Shown in pieces: positions 35,714 to 44,770 of a stretch of 64,000 nucleotides of DNA (the stretch's first letter is position 1; each line of letters starts with the position of its first letter). Position numbers and translations under genes: made by a program. Below the pieces are notes generated by a model, which was not told where the DNA came from, made no database searches, and saw nothing but the letters and a program-made list of their open reading frames with translations. Source of the DNA: CAWCTD01 sp963798455 (GTDB taxonomy: Bacteria > Acidobacteriota > Terriglobia > Bryobacterales > Bryobacteraceae). The stretch covers positions 2,604,001 through 2,668,000 of the forward strand of contig CAWCTD010000003.1 of NCBI GenBank assembly GCA_963798455.1. Reading direction: 5' to 3'.

Positions 35714-37351
35714 ATGCTTTCCTCCGCCCCGGGGCCCGGGCGGCGCGGTCCGGCCGAGGCCCATGCGGCGATTGAGCGCTTTCTCAACGCCAGCCGTCAA
35801 CCCATCCTGCTCGAGGCCGGTGAAGACCACTTCCCTCTTGAAGCCGGCTCATTCTCCATAGATTGGAGCAACGGCCGCCTCACAGTCCAGGTGTGGGACC
35901 GGCGCCGCAATCTCGTGCGGCGCATCACGGGGCTCCATAAGGAGAAGCCCGGGAAACTGGAACTGGTCATCGAGAAGTTCCCCAAGCGCGAGGGCCAGCT
36001 TCTTCTCATCGACATGGCCAGGCCGGCGCTCTCCGGAGCCCCCGTCCGTGGCAGACGCCTCTCGTTCCGGGAGAGATTCCGCCGCTTGCTCCACCGGCAA
36101 TTCCCGGACTGGAAGATCGCGGAGCTCTCGACCGAGCAAGATTTGGAACACAGCCTCTCGCCGCTCTATCCGCGGGCGTTGGTGCGGCGGGGCCAGACAG
36201 GGCTGGCTGCGATCGCCGCGCCACCCGAGGGGGCGGACGTCTCCGGAATTCTGGCCTTCGGCCTGATCTGGCTGGACTACCTGAGGCGCAGGGAGCCGCG
36301 CTTGTCCGTGGAGGGGCTGACGCTGTTTCTCCCTCAGGGTCTGGAGCGCAACACCTGCTTGCGCCTCCGCTTTCTGAGCCCCAGCGCGGCCCGATTCCTG
36401 GCCTGCGTCTATTCCCCGGAGGACTTCGCCGACACCGTGGATCTGGCCGATTACGGCAATATCGAAACGCGGTTGGATCCGTTTCGCGACGCGGCACAGG
36501 CGTTGAGCGGACGGGTCCTTGGATGGACCGAGCGGCTCGCCCGGCTGCCGTATGTCGAACGGGTTGCCCGGCCGGGCGGCACCCTCAGCCTTCGCGTGCG
36601 CGGTCTGGAATTCGCGCGCGCCGCCCAAGACGCACTTCATTTCGGCCTCCTGCGGAAGACTCCGGCCGAAGAATCAAGCCTGACGGAGATCGAGCGAATG
36701 GCGGGCGAGCTGGCACGGTTACGCTCGCCGGAGGCGCCCGACCGCGAGAACCCGCTCTACCGCATGCAGCCGGAGTGCTGGCTGGAGTCGCAGATCCGCG
36801 CCCATCTGGAAGAATTCGAGCCTTCCCTGCTCCCGGCGCCGGTCTACGGCCAGGTGCCCGCGTTCGCCGGCGGGGATCGAGGCGTTCTGGATCTGGTGGC
36901 CGTCGAGAGAGCCGGCAGGCTCGTCGTGCTGGAGTTGAAGGCGTCCGAGGACCTGCACCTCCCACTCCAGGCCCTCGACTACTGGATGCGAGTCCAGTGG
37001 CACCTGGAGCGGGGCGAGTTCAAGCAGCGTGGATATTTTCCTGGAATCGAGCTGCGAAAGGATCCGCCGCGGCTGTTGCTCATCGCCCCATCGCTGGACT
37101 TCCACCCCACAACGGAGACGATCCTGCGATACTTCTCGCCCGCAGTCCCGGTCGAGCGCATCGGGCTGGGGGTAGAATGGCGAAAGGACCTGAAGGCGGC
37201 CTTTCGGCTGTCTGGCGCCGATGGGCCTTCGCAGGCGATGGATGATGACCGTCTTCCAGCAGATCCGAAGAGCGATGCGCCACCTGAATCCGGAACACGT
37301 TCGCCAGGAGGCCGCCCGGCCGCTGGACCTCGATCTGAACGCCCTCGATAG
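35714..37351 (+). CDS. Hypothetical protein with C-terminal PD-(D/E)XK nuclease-like domain
   Basis: 545 residues, no clear signal peptide. I do not recognise the N-terminal 330 residues; they include a strand-rich start (HFPLEAGSFSIDWSNGRLTVQVWD) and an Arg-rich helix (RRLSFRERFRRLLHRQF). Residues about 360-470 fit a restriction-endonuclease-like fold: LESQIRAHLEEF, then RGVLDLVAVERAGRLVVLELKAS with the D...ExK pattern, then LQALDYWMRVQWHL. The last roughly 35 residues (Pro/Asp-rich) are read out of frame across the start of the next gene, a 110-base overlap that suggests the natural stop was lost by frameshift. A role in DNA or RNA cleavage is possible but unproven. Confidence 0.6.
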   Translation: MLSSAPGPGRRGPAEAHAAIERFLNASRQPILLEAGEDHFPLEAGSFSIDWSNGRLTVQVWDRRRNLVRRITGLHKEKPGKLELVIEKFPKREGQLLLIDMARPALSGAPVRGRRLSFRERFRRLLHRQFPDWKIAELSTEQDLEHSLSPLYPRALVRRGQTGLAAIAAPPEGADVSGILAFGLIWLDYLRRREPRLSVEGLTLFLPQGLERNTCLRLRFLSPSAARFLACVYSPEDFADTVDLADYGNIETRLDPFRDAAQALSGRVLGWTERLARLPYVERVARPGGTLSLRVRGLEFARAAQDALHFGLLRKTPAEESSLTEIERMAGELARLRSPEAPDRENPLYRMQPECWLESQIRAHLEEFEPSLLPAPVYGQVPAFAGGDRGVLDLVAVERAGRLVVLELKASEDLHLPLQALDYWMRVQWHLERGEFKQRGYFPGIELRKDPPRLLLIAPSLDFHPTTETILRYFSPAVPVERIGLGVEWRKDLKAAFRLSGADGPSQAMDDDRLPADPKSDAPPESGTRSPGGRPAAGPRSERPR

Positions 37352-37928
37352 CGACACCGAGCGTGCCGTCCGCGAGATCCTACTTGAGCGAAAGGACCTC
37401 TCCCTGGCGCTGGCGCGCCGCCTGCCGCCCTTCCGCCGGCCGGTCATCGACGGGATCATTCGCGACGTTTCGCGGGAGAACGCTTTGTTCGCCTTGCTCA
37501 CGGCGCTGCCCTCCGTCATCCCTAACCCGATCGCTTTGGGGGGGGCGGCCGGCGAGTTCGCCTCCGACACGGCCGTGCTTACGGTCAACCAGGTGCGGAT
37601 GGCCTTCCTGATCGCCGCCGCCAGTGACCGGCCCGTGGGATATTTCGAGCAGAAGTCTCAGATTGCCTCGATCATCACCGCCGCCTTCGGGTGGCGGGCG
37701 ATCGCGCGCGAACTGGCAGGCAGGATCCCCTTCGGCGAAGGTCTCATCCCCAAGGCCGCCATTGCCTATGCCGGGACCTACGTCGTCGGCCTGAGCCTCG
37801 AACGTTACCATCAGATCGGCCGCCGGCTCACGGCAACCGAACGCCAGGCGGCCTACCGCGAGGCGCTCGAAAGCGGAAAACGTTTCGCTCGGCGGGCGCT
37901 ATCATCCAGACAGGCGCAACGAGAGTAG
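37242..37928 (+). CDS. DUF697-like membrane-associated protein
   Basis: 228 residues from the ATG at 37242 (ATGs at 37221 and 37245 are alternatives). An N-terminal cytosolic part carries charged helices (ALDSDTERAVREILLERKDL). The C-terminal half has the alternating hydrophobic pattern of DUF697 (YcjF/GTPase-associated) proteins: ALPSVIPNPIALGGAAGEFASD, VLTVNQVRMAFLIAAAS, ITAAFGWRAIARELAGRIPF, then IPKAAIAYAGTYVVGLSLERY. No GTPase gene adjoins it. It starts inside the upstream PD-(D/E)XK-like gene in another frame. Function unknown; the overlap suggests co-expression with the nuclease-like gene. Confidence 0.65.
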   Translation: MMTVFQQIRRAMRHLNPEHVRQEAARPLDLDLNALDSDTERAVREILLERKDLSLALARRLPPFRRPVIDGIIRDVSRENALFALLTALPSVIPNPIALGGAAGEFASDTAVLTVNQVRMAFLIAAASDRPVGYFEQKSQIASIITAAFGWRAIARELAGRIPFGEGLIPKAAIAYAGTYVVGLSLERYHQIGRRLTATERQAAYREALESGKRFARRALSSRQAQRE

Positions 37929-37948
37929 TGACGGAGGACGCCAACACA

Positions 37949-38680
37949 ATGCCAGTGGCGATCGTGACCGGCGCCAGCCGCGGCATCGGACGAGGCATCG
38001 CCAGGGAGTTGTCGAAGACCCACCGCGTGGTGGCCACCTACAAGGAACGGTTGGACGCCGCCGAATCCCTCCGCGCCGAGACCGGCGTCGAGATCTTCCA
38101 GTGCGACGCCGGTTCCGCGGCGGACCGCAAGGCGCTTCTGGATTTTACGCGCGAGCGCTGCGGGCGGCTGGATCTGCTGGTAAACAACGCCGGTATGGCG
38201 CCGCGCATCCGGCGCGACATCCTGGAGGCCACCGAAGAGAGCTTCGATGAGTTGATCGCCACTAACCTCAAGGGTCCCTATTTCCTGACCCAGCAGGCCG
38301 CGCGCTGGATGCTGGAACAGAGAGAGGGACGGATCGTATTCGTGACCTCGATCTCCGCCTACGCCGCATCCGTCAATCGGGGAGAGTATTGCGTCTCAAA
38401 GGCCGGCCTGAGCATGGCCGTGGCGCTGTTCGCGACTCGTCTGGCGGCCCAGAACGTCAAGGTGTTTGAGATCCGGCCCGGCATCGTTCGCACGGACATG
38501 ATCCAGGCGGTGGAGAAGATCTACGAGGAAAGGATCGACGGCGGGCTCCTGCCGCAGCGCCGCATGGGCGAACCCGGCGACATTGCGCTTGCCGTGCGGG
38601 CCATCGCCGACGGCCTGCTGGACTACTCGACCGGCCAAGTCCTGAACGTAGACGGCGGCTTCCACCTGCGCGGCTTGTGA
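37949..38680 (+). CDS. Short-chain dehydrogenase/reductase (FabG-like)
   Basis: 243 residues. NAD(P)-binding TGASRGIGRGIA, DLLVNNAGMAP, catalytic Ser in FVTSISAYAASVNRGEYCVSKAG with the YxxxK motif (here as Y-C-V-S-K), and the C-terminal TGQVLNVDGGFHLRGL. The frame is open from 37691, but the ATG at 37949, with GGAGG upstream, gives the standard N-terminus PVAIVTGASRG; a GTG at 37928 is an alternative overlapping the previous stop. This is a classical SDR; the substrate (an oxo-sugar, oxo-acyl or keto acid) is not evident. Confidence 0.9.
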   Translation: MPVAIVTGASRGIGRGIARELSKTHRVVATYKERLDAAESLRAETGVEIFQCDAGSAADRKALLDFTRERCGRLDLLVNNAGMAPRIRRDILEATEESFDELIATNLKGPYFLTQQAARWMLEQREGRIVFVTSISAYAASVNRGEYCVSKAGLSMAVALFATRLAAQNVKVFEIRPGIVRTDMIQAVEKIYEERIDGGLLPQRRMGEPGDIALAVRAIADGLLDYSTGQVLNVDGGFHLRGL

Positions 38681-38699
38681 GAAGCGGGGCGGCGCGGCG

Positions 38700-39911
38700 T
38701 CAGTCTGTCCTGGCAGCGCCGGCGGGATGCCACTGGGAGGGCCTCCGGAAGTTCCTGCGCGCTTCGTCGATATCGTTCCCACGGGTCCAGATGTAGTCGA
38801 CCTCGAAAATGCCGAAGCCCTTCTTCTCGCCGAGCGCCAGGAACGGCAGGTCGGCGGGATTGAAGCCCATGATCGCGGCGGCTACGGCGTCCACGCAGAT
38901 GGCTTTCACGCCGGCGACGGCGATGTTGTAATGTACGCTCGAGGCGCCGGGCCCGTCCGGCCCGTTCCCCTCCACACCCCAGCAGCCGCCGACGATCGCG
39001 AAATCGGCGGGGTGGTAGCTGAACAGGTCGATCATGACTTCGTCCGGCGTGCCGAGTTTCAGCAGCCCGTCTTTGGGGAAGCCATACTTGGACCCGGGCG
39101 CGATCCCGAGGTAGTTCTTGACCGAAAGCGAAACGCCGCTCACCGAATCGGTATTCATGGGCGCCACGCTGATCACGCGGTCGCACTGCTGGATGACTTT
39201 GGGAATGCTGTAGACACCGCTCGGATTGTTACTGGCAAATGCCTTCCCCGGGACGGGCAGATCGAGCGACTCCGCGAAATTCAGATCGGTGATCTCGAAA
39301 CGCACGTTAGGGAAACGGCGGGTGAGATGGTCGATCATCTTCCTGTAGCTCAGCCCGTCGAACGCGCCGCCCCACTCCGTGGTCCACCCGTCCACGGGCG
39401 ACTTCGACCTCTCGGCCGGCAGCCATTGCGGGGACCCCTCGACGATGGTGAAGCGAAGGCCGCGCTTGTGCTCTGCCAGGTAGGAGACCACGGAGCGGAC
39501 GATCCGCGGGTCGGTCACCGATCCGGGGACGTAAGGTTGATGGGCGCCACCATCTCTGGTCTCGGGCGCGAGCCCATAGCACGAGGGAATGTGCGTCTTG
39601 ACGACCACCCAGTCGTCGGGTTCCACCATAGAGGCGAAGTCACCTGCCCGTGTTGAGCCTAGATCGATCGCCTTGCGCACCATGGCATCGATTTGCGAGG
39701 AGGTGAGGTCGGCGTCCGGCGGCCTGGGATCGCGCAGGCCCTCGATCTTTGTCCCGTCGTGCTCGGCGCCCTGCTTGAAACTCGAAAGCGCGATTCCGAC
39801 TCTCGGAGTGGTATCCTGCGTCGCTGTGGCTATAACCTCGTCGATCTGCTTGTTCTGGGCGAGGGCAAGTCCCCCCACTGCTCCCAGCCCCAAGAACCGC
39901 CGTCTTCGCAT
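38700..39911 (-). CDS. Exported DUF362 domain-containing protein
   Basis: 403 residues. A basic N-terminus RRRRFLGLGAVGGLALA gives a signal peptide (Tat-like). DUF362 features: DDWVVVKTHIPS, VTDPRIVRSVVSYLAEH, FTIVEGSPQW, VISVAPMNTD, VSLSVKNYLGIAPG and CVDAVAAAIMGFNP. DUF362 proteins resemble iron-sulfur cluster-associated domains of unknown role; this copy lacks a ferredoxin tail. It lies 83 bases downstream of the ThDP-enzyme gene on the same strand and may be the last member of the sugar-acid operon, but that is inference. Confidence 0.85.
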   Translation of the reverse strand: MRRRRFLGLGAVGGLALAQNKQIDEVIATATQDTTPRVGIALSSFKQGAEHDGTKIEGLRDPRPPDADLTSSQIDAMVRKAIDLGSTRAGDFASMVEPDDWVVVKTHIPSCYGLAPETRDGGAHQPYVPGSVTDPRIVRSVVSYLAEHKRGLRFTIVEGSPQWLPAERSKSPVDGWTTEWGGAFDGLSYRKMIDHLTRRFPNVRFEITDLNFAESLDLPVPGKAFASNNPSGVYSIPKVIQQCDRVISVAPMNTDSVSGVSLSVKNYLGIAPGSKYGFPKDGLLKLGTPDEVMIDLFSYHPADFAIVGGCWGVEGNGPDGPGASSVHYNIAVAGVKAICVDAVAAAIMGFNPADLPFLALGEKKGFGIFEVDYIWTRGNDIDEARRNFRRPSQWHPAGAARTD

Positions 39912-39994
39912 GTGAATGTCCTTCTGTCTCCTATCCTGGCCCGTGCAGCCATTTCAACCGCTGCGTCGAACCCAGTATACATTGTAGGCTCCGG

Positions 39995-41575
39995 CTAAAC
40001 TAAGTCGTAGTATTCGTTCAAGTCTGTCGGAACTTCCAGCACCAAGGGGCGGCGGCTGGCGAGGGCCCGCTCGACTTCCATTCTGACCTCACCGGCGCTC
40101 TGGGCCCGTCGCCCGCATATCCCAAAAGCCTCCGCGATCGCGGCAAAATTGGGGCCCGGGAAGTCAACTCCATAGGTAGGGAGTCCGCGGCGCTGCTGGC
40201 TGACCCGGATCAGGCTCAAGCTGGAATCCGAGAACACAACGATGATGATGGGGAGGTTGAGTTCGCGGATGAGCACAAGGTCGTGCAGCATCATGAGCAT
40301 ACCGCCGTCGCCGACCACCGCCAGCACCGGCCGGTCAGGATATGCCAACTGCGCGCCCACCGCGGCAGGAATCCCGTAGCCCATTCCGGACAGGCCGTTA
40401 GACATGAAGAAGGTCCCAGGCTGGTACGTGCGCCAGAACTGCCCCATCAACAGCTTGTGAGAGCCCACGTCGCAAGTCACCAAGCCGTCGCGAGGAAACG
40501 TGGAGCGCAGTTCCTCGATCAACCTCAGGGGAGAAAGGCCCCGAGGGGCAGCAGTGGGCGCGCGCGCGATGGCCTCGCGCCGGCACGAGAGCAGGTCCTC
40601 GGGCCAAGGCTTCGGTTCCACAACGGCCGTGAGGGCCGCGGCCAGGGCAACTATGTCGCCAATCGCTTCCAGCGGACGATAGCGCCCTTCGGTCATGGAG
40701 ACGGAGTCGATCGCGACGATTTCCACGTCCGCGAACCACGTCTTGTCGCACTCGACCGGGTCAAATCCAATCGCAACCACGAGATCAGCGGCCCGGATCG
40801 TTTCCACAATGTCGCGGTCGATGGCCATCCCTGAAGCGACACCAAGAAAGCGAGGGTCATCCTCGGGGAGGATTCCCTTCACCTTCGGCGTGACAAGGAA
40901 CGGCGCCTGAAGGCGATCCACGAGTGCGCGGATCGTGGCCGCGGTAGAGGGCTCCGCACCCAGGCCGATGAGCACCAGCGGGCGCTCGGAGGAGTTGATT
41001 CGGGCAGCGATGCTCGGCAGCATCTCTTCACCCGCCCAGCGACCGGCGGCGGGTTTTTCCATCGCCGGTCGAAGGGCACATTCTTGAAGTGCCACGTCGC
41101 TTGGCAACGACAGGTGGACGGGCCCGGGACGCGGGGCCAAAGCCAGCGCGATGCTGCTCGAGGTGGCTTCCCTGCTGTCAGCCGTTCCGAGCGTGAGGGA
41201 TCGCTTGGTGATGGGGGCGAACAACCGGTCCAGGTACACCCGCTGGTGGCTCATGGTGCTGAGAGCGGCGCCGGGAATCTGGGCGGTGAAGACCAGCAGT
41301 GGCGCACGGTCGAGAAAGGCATTGGCAACACCGGTGACAAGATTGGTAGCGCCGGGACCGAGAGTCGAGACGCAAACTCCCGGGACACCCTTGATCTGGC
41401 CGAACACCTGGGCCATCGTCGCCGCGCTGGACTCATGGCCGGTCAACAGGAACCGGAGGCCCGCACGGCGGCAGGCGTCGATCAGGGCCAGGACCTCCCC
41501 ACCGGGCAGCCCGAAGACAAAGTCGACTCCCCGCCCGGCAAGTGTTTCGGCAATCGCCTCCGCATGGGTAGCCAT
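39995..41575 (-). CDS. Thiamine diphosphate-dependent enzyme, acetolactate synthase-like
   Basis: 526 residues with the three domains of ThDP enzymes. N-terminal Pyr domain: VDFVFGLPGGEVLALIDA and GHESSAATMAQVFG with the catalytic glutamate, then STLGPGATNLVTGVANAF. Central domain about 190-330. C-terminal PP domain: NGLSGMGYGIPAAVGAQLA and AVVGDGGMLMMLHDLVLIRE, the GDG metal/ThDP motif. The catalytic glutamate argues against glyoxylate carboligase (which lacks it) despite a hydroxypyruvate-isomerase-like gene two genes upstream. At 526 residues it is slightly shorter than AHAS, and no regulatory subunit is nearby, so a catabolic carboligase or decarboxylase is likely. Fourth gene of the leftward operon from 44704. 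Confidence 0.85.
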   Translation of the reverse strand: MATHAEAIAETLAGRGVDFVFGLPGGEVLALIDACRRAGLRFLLTGHESSAATMAQVFGQIKGVPGVCVSTLGPGATNLVTGVANAFLDRAPLLVFTAQIPGAALSTMSHQRVYLDRLFAPITKRSLTLGTADSREATSSSIALALAPRPGPVHLSLPSDVALQECALRPAMEKPAAGRWAGEEMLPSIAARINSSERPLVLIGLGAEPSTAATIRALVDRLQAPFLVTPKVKGILPEDDPRFLGVASGMAIDRDIVETIRAADLVVAIGFDPVECDKTWFADVEIVAIDSVSMTEGRYRPLEAIGDIVALAAALTAVVEPKPWPEDLLSCRREAIARAPTAAPRGLSPLRLIEELRSTFPRDGLVTCDVGSHKLLMGQFWRTYQPGTFFMSNGLSGMGYGIPAAVGAQLAYPDRPVLAVVGDGGMLMMLHDLVLIRELNLPIIIVVFSDSSLSLIRVSQQRRGLPTYGVDFPGPNFAAIAEAFGICGRRAQSAGEVRMEVERALASRRPLVLEVPTDLNEYYDLV

Positions 41576-41588
41576 CGAGATGCGAGAC

Positions 41589-42884
41589 TCAACGAACTGC
41601 TTCCCTGGCCTTCGGCGCGTACTTCTCGCGCATCATGAACAGGTAGGACAGGACGCCCACGATCAGGAAGAACCAGATGGCCTGCATGGGCGCCTCATAG
41701 CTGCCCGTTTTCGCCTTGAGCCACCCCGTGAGAAGAGGTGCGACGATTCCAGCCAAGCTGGCCGAGCAGTTCTGCACTCCGGAGATCCGTCCGATGGCAG
41801 CGGCCGGGATCAGGGTCTGGGTGAGCGCCCAATAGTTGGCTGTCGCCAGGCCCAGGCCCGAGAGAGAAAGCACGGCCCAAAACAGGGCCACGTTGACCGA
41901 AGAAGACTGCGCGCCGATCAGTTCCGTACAGGCGACGGCAAAACCGGCGATGGTGAACCACTTCCGCACCGTAACCGGGTTTCCGCCGCGCGCGATCATC
42001 AGGTCGGCTGCCCAACCCGCCAGCGCGGCCATGGCTGCCATGCCGCCAAAGCTGAAGAACGTGTAGAGACCCATCTTGGAGAGCGACAGATGGCGCTGCT
42101 CTACAAAATAGGCTGGCATCCAGGTCATGCAGAAGTATACGAAGTACATGTAGCAGAACGTCGCGATGACGGTACCCCAGGTCACCGGGCTCGCCATGAT
42201 TCTGCCGAATGGGACAGGCGCTGCTCCGGTCTTCGTGGCGGCCTGCCTTGCCGGCGGCCGGCGGTCGTCTTTGACCAGCATCATCCAAGGTATCAGCCAT
42301 ACGAGGCCGCCCAGTCCGATCAGCACGAACATGAGCCGCCAATCGTACATCATGATCAGCCAGGCCGCCAGCGGAGCCCCAATGGCCGGCCCGATCTTGG
42401 TGCCGGTCATATAGAGGCCCACGGCCAGACCGCGCTGCTTCTCCTCGAAATTGAAGCGAATCCAGCGGTAGCTCGCGGGCGCCACCACCGCTTCGCCGGC
42501 GCCCAGAAGGACGCGCAATGTGAGCAACTGCGGCACGGAGCGCGCAAAGGCCGTGGCCGCCGAGGCGATGCACCAGAACAGGAAGCTGATGGCGTAAGGG
42601 AGTCTCACGCCGTAGCGGTCCACCACCCATCCGGCAGGGATCTGGAGCGCGGCATACGCCCAGAAAAAGGCCGAGTTGAGCGTTCCGCGATCGGTGTCCG
42701 AGAGTTGGAACTGCCGGATGAAATCCGGCACCGCGAGGGCCACCGAAATGTTGGAACGCGAGGCGTAGGCAATCACCATGCCGAGGCTGAGCAGCCCGAT
42801 GATGGTCCAACGGACTTGGTAGTCTGTGCCGCGAACGGACTTCGGGGCGGTGGTGGGGTCAGTCATGCTGTCCTCGAATGTCAC
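41589..42884 (-). CDS. MFS transporter, sugar-acid (anion:cation symporter) type
   Basis: 431 residues, 12 predicted membrane helices. ACS-family signatures: VIAYASRSNISVALAVPDF in helix 1, WAYAALQIPAGWVVDRYGVR (loop 2-3 motif), RVLLGAGEAVVAPASYRWI, and the helix 11 region SGVQNCSASLAGIVAPLLTG. Relatives import hexuronates, galactonate, glucarate or tartrate. Its ATG overlaps the stop of the hydroxypyruvate-isomerase-like gene (ATGA), so it belongs to the operon and very probably brings its sugar-acid substrate across the inner membrane. ATG 42884 is used; an internal ATG six codons later is possible. Confidence 0.9.
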   Translation of the reverse strand: MTFEDSMTDPTTAPKSVRGTDYQVRWTIIGLLSLGMVIAYASRSNISVALAVPDFIRQFQLSDTDRGTLNSAFFWAYAALQIPAGWVVDRYGVRLPYAISFLFWCIASAATAFARSVPQLLTLRVLLGAGEAVVAPASYRWIRFNFEEKQRGLAVGLYMTGTKIGPAIGAPLAAWLIMMYDWRLMFVLIGLGGLVWLIPWMMLVKDDRRPPARQAATKTGAAPVPFGRIMASPVTWGTVIATFCYMYFVYFCMTWMPAYFVEQRHLSLSKMGLYTFFSFGGMAAMAALAGWAADLMIARGGNPVTVRKWFTIAGFAVACTELIGAQSSSVNVALFWAVLSLSGLGLATANYWALTQTLIPAAAIGRISGVQNCSASLAGIVAPLLTGWLKAKTGSYEAPMQAIWFFLIVGVLSYLFMMREKYAPKAREAVR

Positions 42885-43669
42885 TCATCACGTCCGCCAA
42901 CTTCCTTCAACCATGCCAAACCGTCCAGCGTCTTGCCGGCGGGACGATACTCACAGCCCACCCAGCCGTCGTAACCAATCTCATCGATCACGCGGAACAG
43001 GTATGGATAGTTCACCTCACCGGAGTCCGGCTCGTTCCTCGTGGGGACACTGGCAACCTGCATGTGCCCCCAGTAGGGCGCATACTTCCGCAACTTGGTC
43101 TCGAGGTCTCCTTCCATGATCTGCGCGTGATAGAAGTCAAACTGCATTTTGACGTTGGGAAGGTTGACCGCCTGACAGAATGCATAGGATTGAGCTTGGG
43201 TGTTGAGGTAGAAACCCGGCATGTCGCGCGTGTTGATCGCCTCAATGAGCAGGGTGATGCCGTGCGGAGCGAATTTCTCAGCGGCGTACCGCAAATTCGC
43301 GATGTAGGTGGCGTTCAACGCCTCGGGGTTGGCGTTCGCAGGCGCCAGGCCGGCCATGGCGTGGAGGCGACGCACTCCCAAGCTGATGGCGTAGGTTAGC
43401 GCCTTCTCCACACCCCCGCGAAACTCCCCTTCCCGGCCGGGAATGCAGGCAATTCCCCGTTCACCCGCGGCCCAGTCTCCGGGCGGGAGGTTGAAGAGCA
43501 CATTCTCGAGCTGGTGCTCGCGAAGCCGCTTTGCGATCTCCTCCGGCGGGTGCTCGTAGGGGAAGAGGTACTCTACTGCCCGGAAGCCGGCCGCCGCAGC
43601 CGCACCGAAGCGGTCCAGGAACGGCGCCTCGTTGAACATCATCGATAAATTCGCTGCAAACTTGGGCAC
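42881..43669 (-). CDS. Hydroxypyruvate isomerase / 2-oxo-tetronate isomerase family protein
   Basis: 262 residues, xylose-isomerase-like TIM barrel. N-terminus PKFAANLSMMFNEAPFLDRF is standard for Hyi/OtnI; AVEYLFPYEHPPEEIAKRL, HAMAGLAP, TLLIEAINTRDMPGFYL (a metal-binding glutamate), KMQFDFYHAQIMEGDL and GWVGCEYRPAGKT follow the family. Members interconvert hydroxypyruvate with tartronate semialdehyde, or 2-oxo-tetronates. Start GTG at 43669 with AGGAG six bases upstream. It sits between the KdgD-like aldolase and the MFS transporter, so it likely handles a short-chain intermediate of sugar-acid breakdown. The exact substrate cannot be told. Confidence 0.87.
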   Translation of the reverse strand: MPKFAANLSMMFNEAPFLDRFGAAAAAGFRAVEYLFPYEHPPEEIAKRLREHQLENVLFNLPPGDWAAGERGIACIPGREGEFRGGVEKALTYAISLGVRRLHAMAGLAPANANPEALNATYIANLRYAAEKFAPHGITLLIEAINTRDMPGFYLNTQAQSYAFCQAVNLPNVKMQFDFYHAQIMEGDLETKLRKYAPYWGHMQVASVPTRNEPDSGEVNYPYLFRVIDEIGYDGWVGCEYRPAGKTLDGLAWLKEVGGRDE

Positions 43670-43747
43670 TTGATGCTCCTCTGCTAATGATTGCCATTCT
43701 CGATTCTAGGACATTCTCTGAAGTCAGAATGCCCTGGCCATACGGGC

Positions 43748-44704
43748 CTAGGCCGGGCGCGCGCGCCTTGCCTCCGGAAGATAGTTTCCCTCCCTCAGCC
43801 GATCCATGACACGGGACAGGTCCGCTCGCGCCTGAGGCGGCATCGGCCCGACCGGCTTGCGGCAGGGGCCGGCCGGGAGACCCGCCAACTCCATGGCCAC
43901 CTTGATAACGGACGGGAACGTGTGCAAGCCGAACGCCACGCGCAACGGGTTGACGAGCTCCTGCAACCGGGCGGCCTCGTCCAAGTTTCTCTCCCGGAAG
44001 GCACGGTAGAGATCCACGAACAGACGCGGAGCCACGTTCGAGCAGGCGGTGACCGCGCCCGCACAGCCCAGCTTGAGAGCGGGCAGTATCATGTGATCCC
44101 GGCCCATGAAGACGGATAGTCTGCGTCCTGGTGCGGCCTCCATGAATTTGGGTGCCAGATCGAGTTTGCCGCTCGAATCCTTCAGGCCCACGAAGTTCTC
44201 GCACTCGGAGGCGACGCGCGTCACGATCTCCGGCGTGAGATCGAGCCCGGTGCGCTCGGGGATGTTATACGCCAGCACCGGCGCCCGTACCGCACGGCAA
44301 ATCTCGATATAATGCGCCGCCAACTCCTCCGGTGAAGGCTTCAGGTAGAACGGGGTGATGACCACCAGAAAGTCCACGCCCTCGGCCTCGGCCACACGCG
44401 CCAGCTTCACGCTGGCCCGCGTGGTGATGCATCCCACGTTGCCATAGAGCGGGACACGCTCCCCTACCGCGCGTCTGCAGAAGCTCAGCACTGCAACGCG
44501 TTCTTCATCGTCGAGTGAAAAGAACTCCCCTTGGCCGCCTGCCGCAAACAGACCGTCAACTCCCGCGGCAATCAGGGTGTCGATGACGACCTGCCAAGCG
44601 CCGTAGTCAATCCGCTCTTCCCGATCGAAAGGCGTCACCAATGCGGTGACGATACCCCTGGGAGAGTTTGAAGTTGAGGCTTCCGCTAGCTGCGAATCAC
44701 GCAT
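43748..44704 (-). CDS. DapA/NAL-superfamily aldolase-dehydratase, KdgD-like
   Basis: 318 residues, clearly not the lysine enzyme (dapA is at 620). Barrel motifs: GIVTALVTPFDREERIDY, GLFAAGGQGEFFSLDDEER, ITPFYLKPSPEELAAHY, YNIPERTGLDL with the catalytic tyrosine, and NFVGLKDSSGKLD with the Schiff-base lysine. Members include 5-dehydro-4-deoxyglucarate dehydratase, 2-keto-3-deoxygluconate aldolase and sialic-acid lyase. Context (MFS sugar-acid transporter, semialdehyde dehydrogenase, uronate-type genes) favours a 2-keto-3-deoxy sugar acid. First gene of the leftward operon, behind a consensus promoter at 44781-44809 with a leader of about 70 bases. Confidence 0.85.
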   Translation of the reverse strand: MRDSQLAEASTSNSPRGIVTALVTPFDREERIDYGAWQVVIDTLIAAGVDGLFAAGGQGEFFSLDDEERVAVLSFCRRAVGERVPLYGNVGCITTRASVKLARVAEAEGVDFLVVITPFYLKPSPEELAAHYIEICRAVRAPVLAYNIPERTGLDLTPEIVTRVASECENFVGLKDSSGKLDLAPKFMEAAPGRRLSVFMGRDHMILPALKLGCAGAVTACSNVAPRLFVDLYRAFRERNLDEAARLQELVNPLRVAFGLHTFPSVIKVAMELAGLPAGPCRKPVGPMPPQARADLSRVMDRLREGNYLPEARRARPA

Positions 44705-44770
44705 TAAGATGCCACCGCGTTCCGTGTACTTTCAGTAGAATACCATTTCCATCAGCGCGAAAACTCCTTG

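Noticed and set aside
39995..43669. Glyoxylate carboligase/hydroxypyruvate isomerase (gcl-hyi) operon
   Set aside because: The ThDP protein keeps the catalytic glutamate that Gcl lacks and is shorter, so a gcl assignment is not supported.
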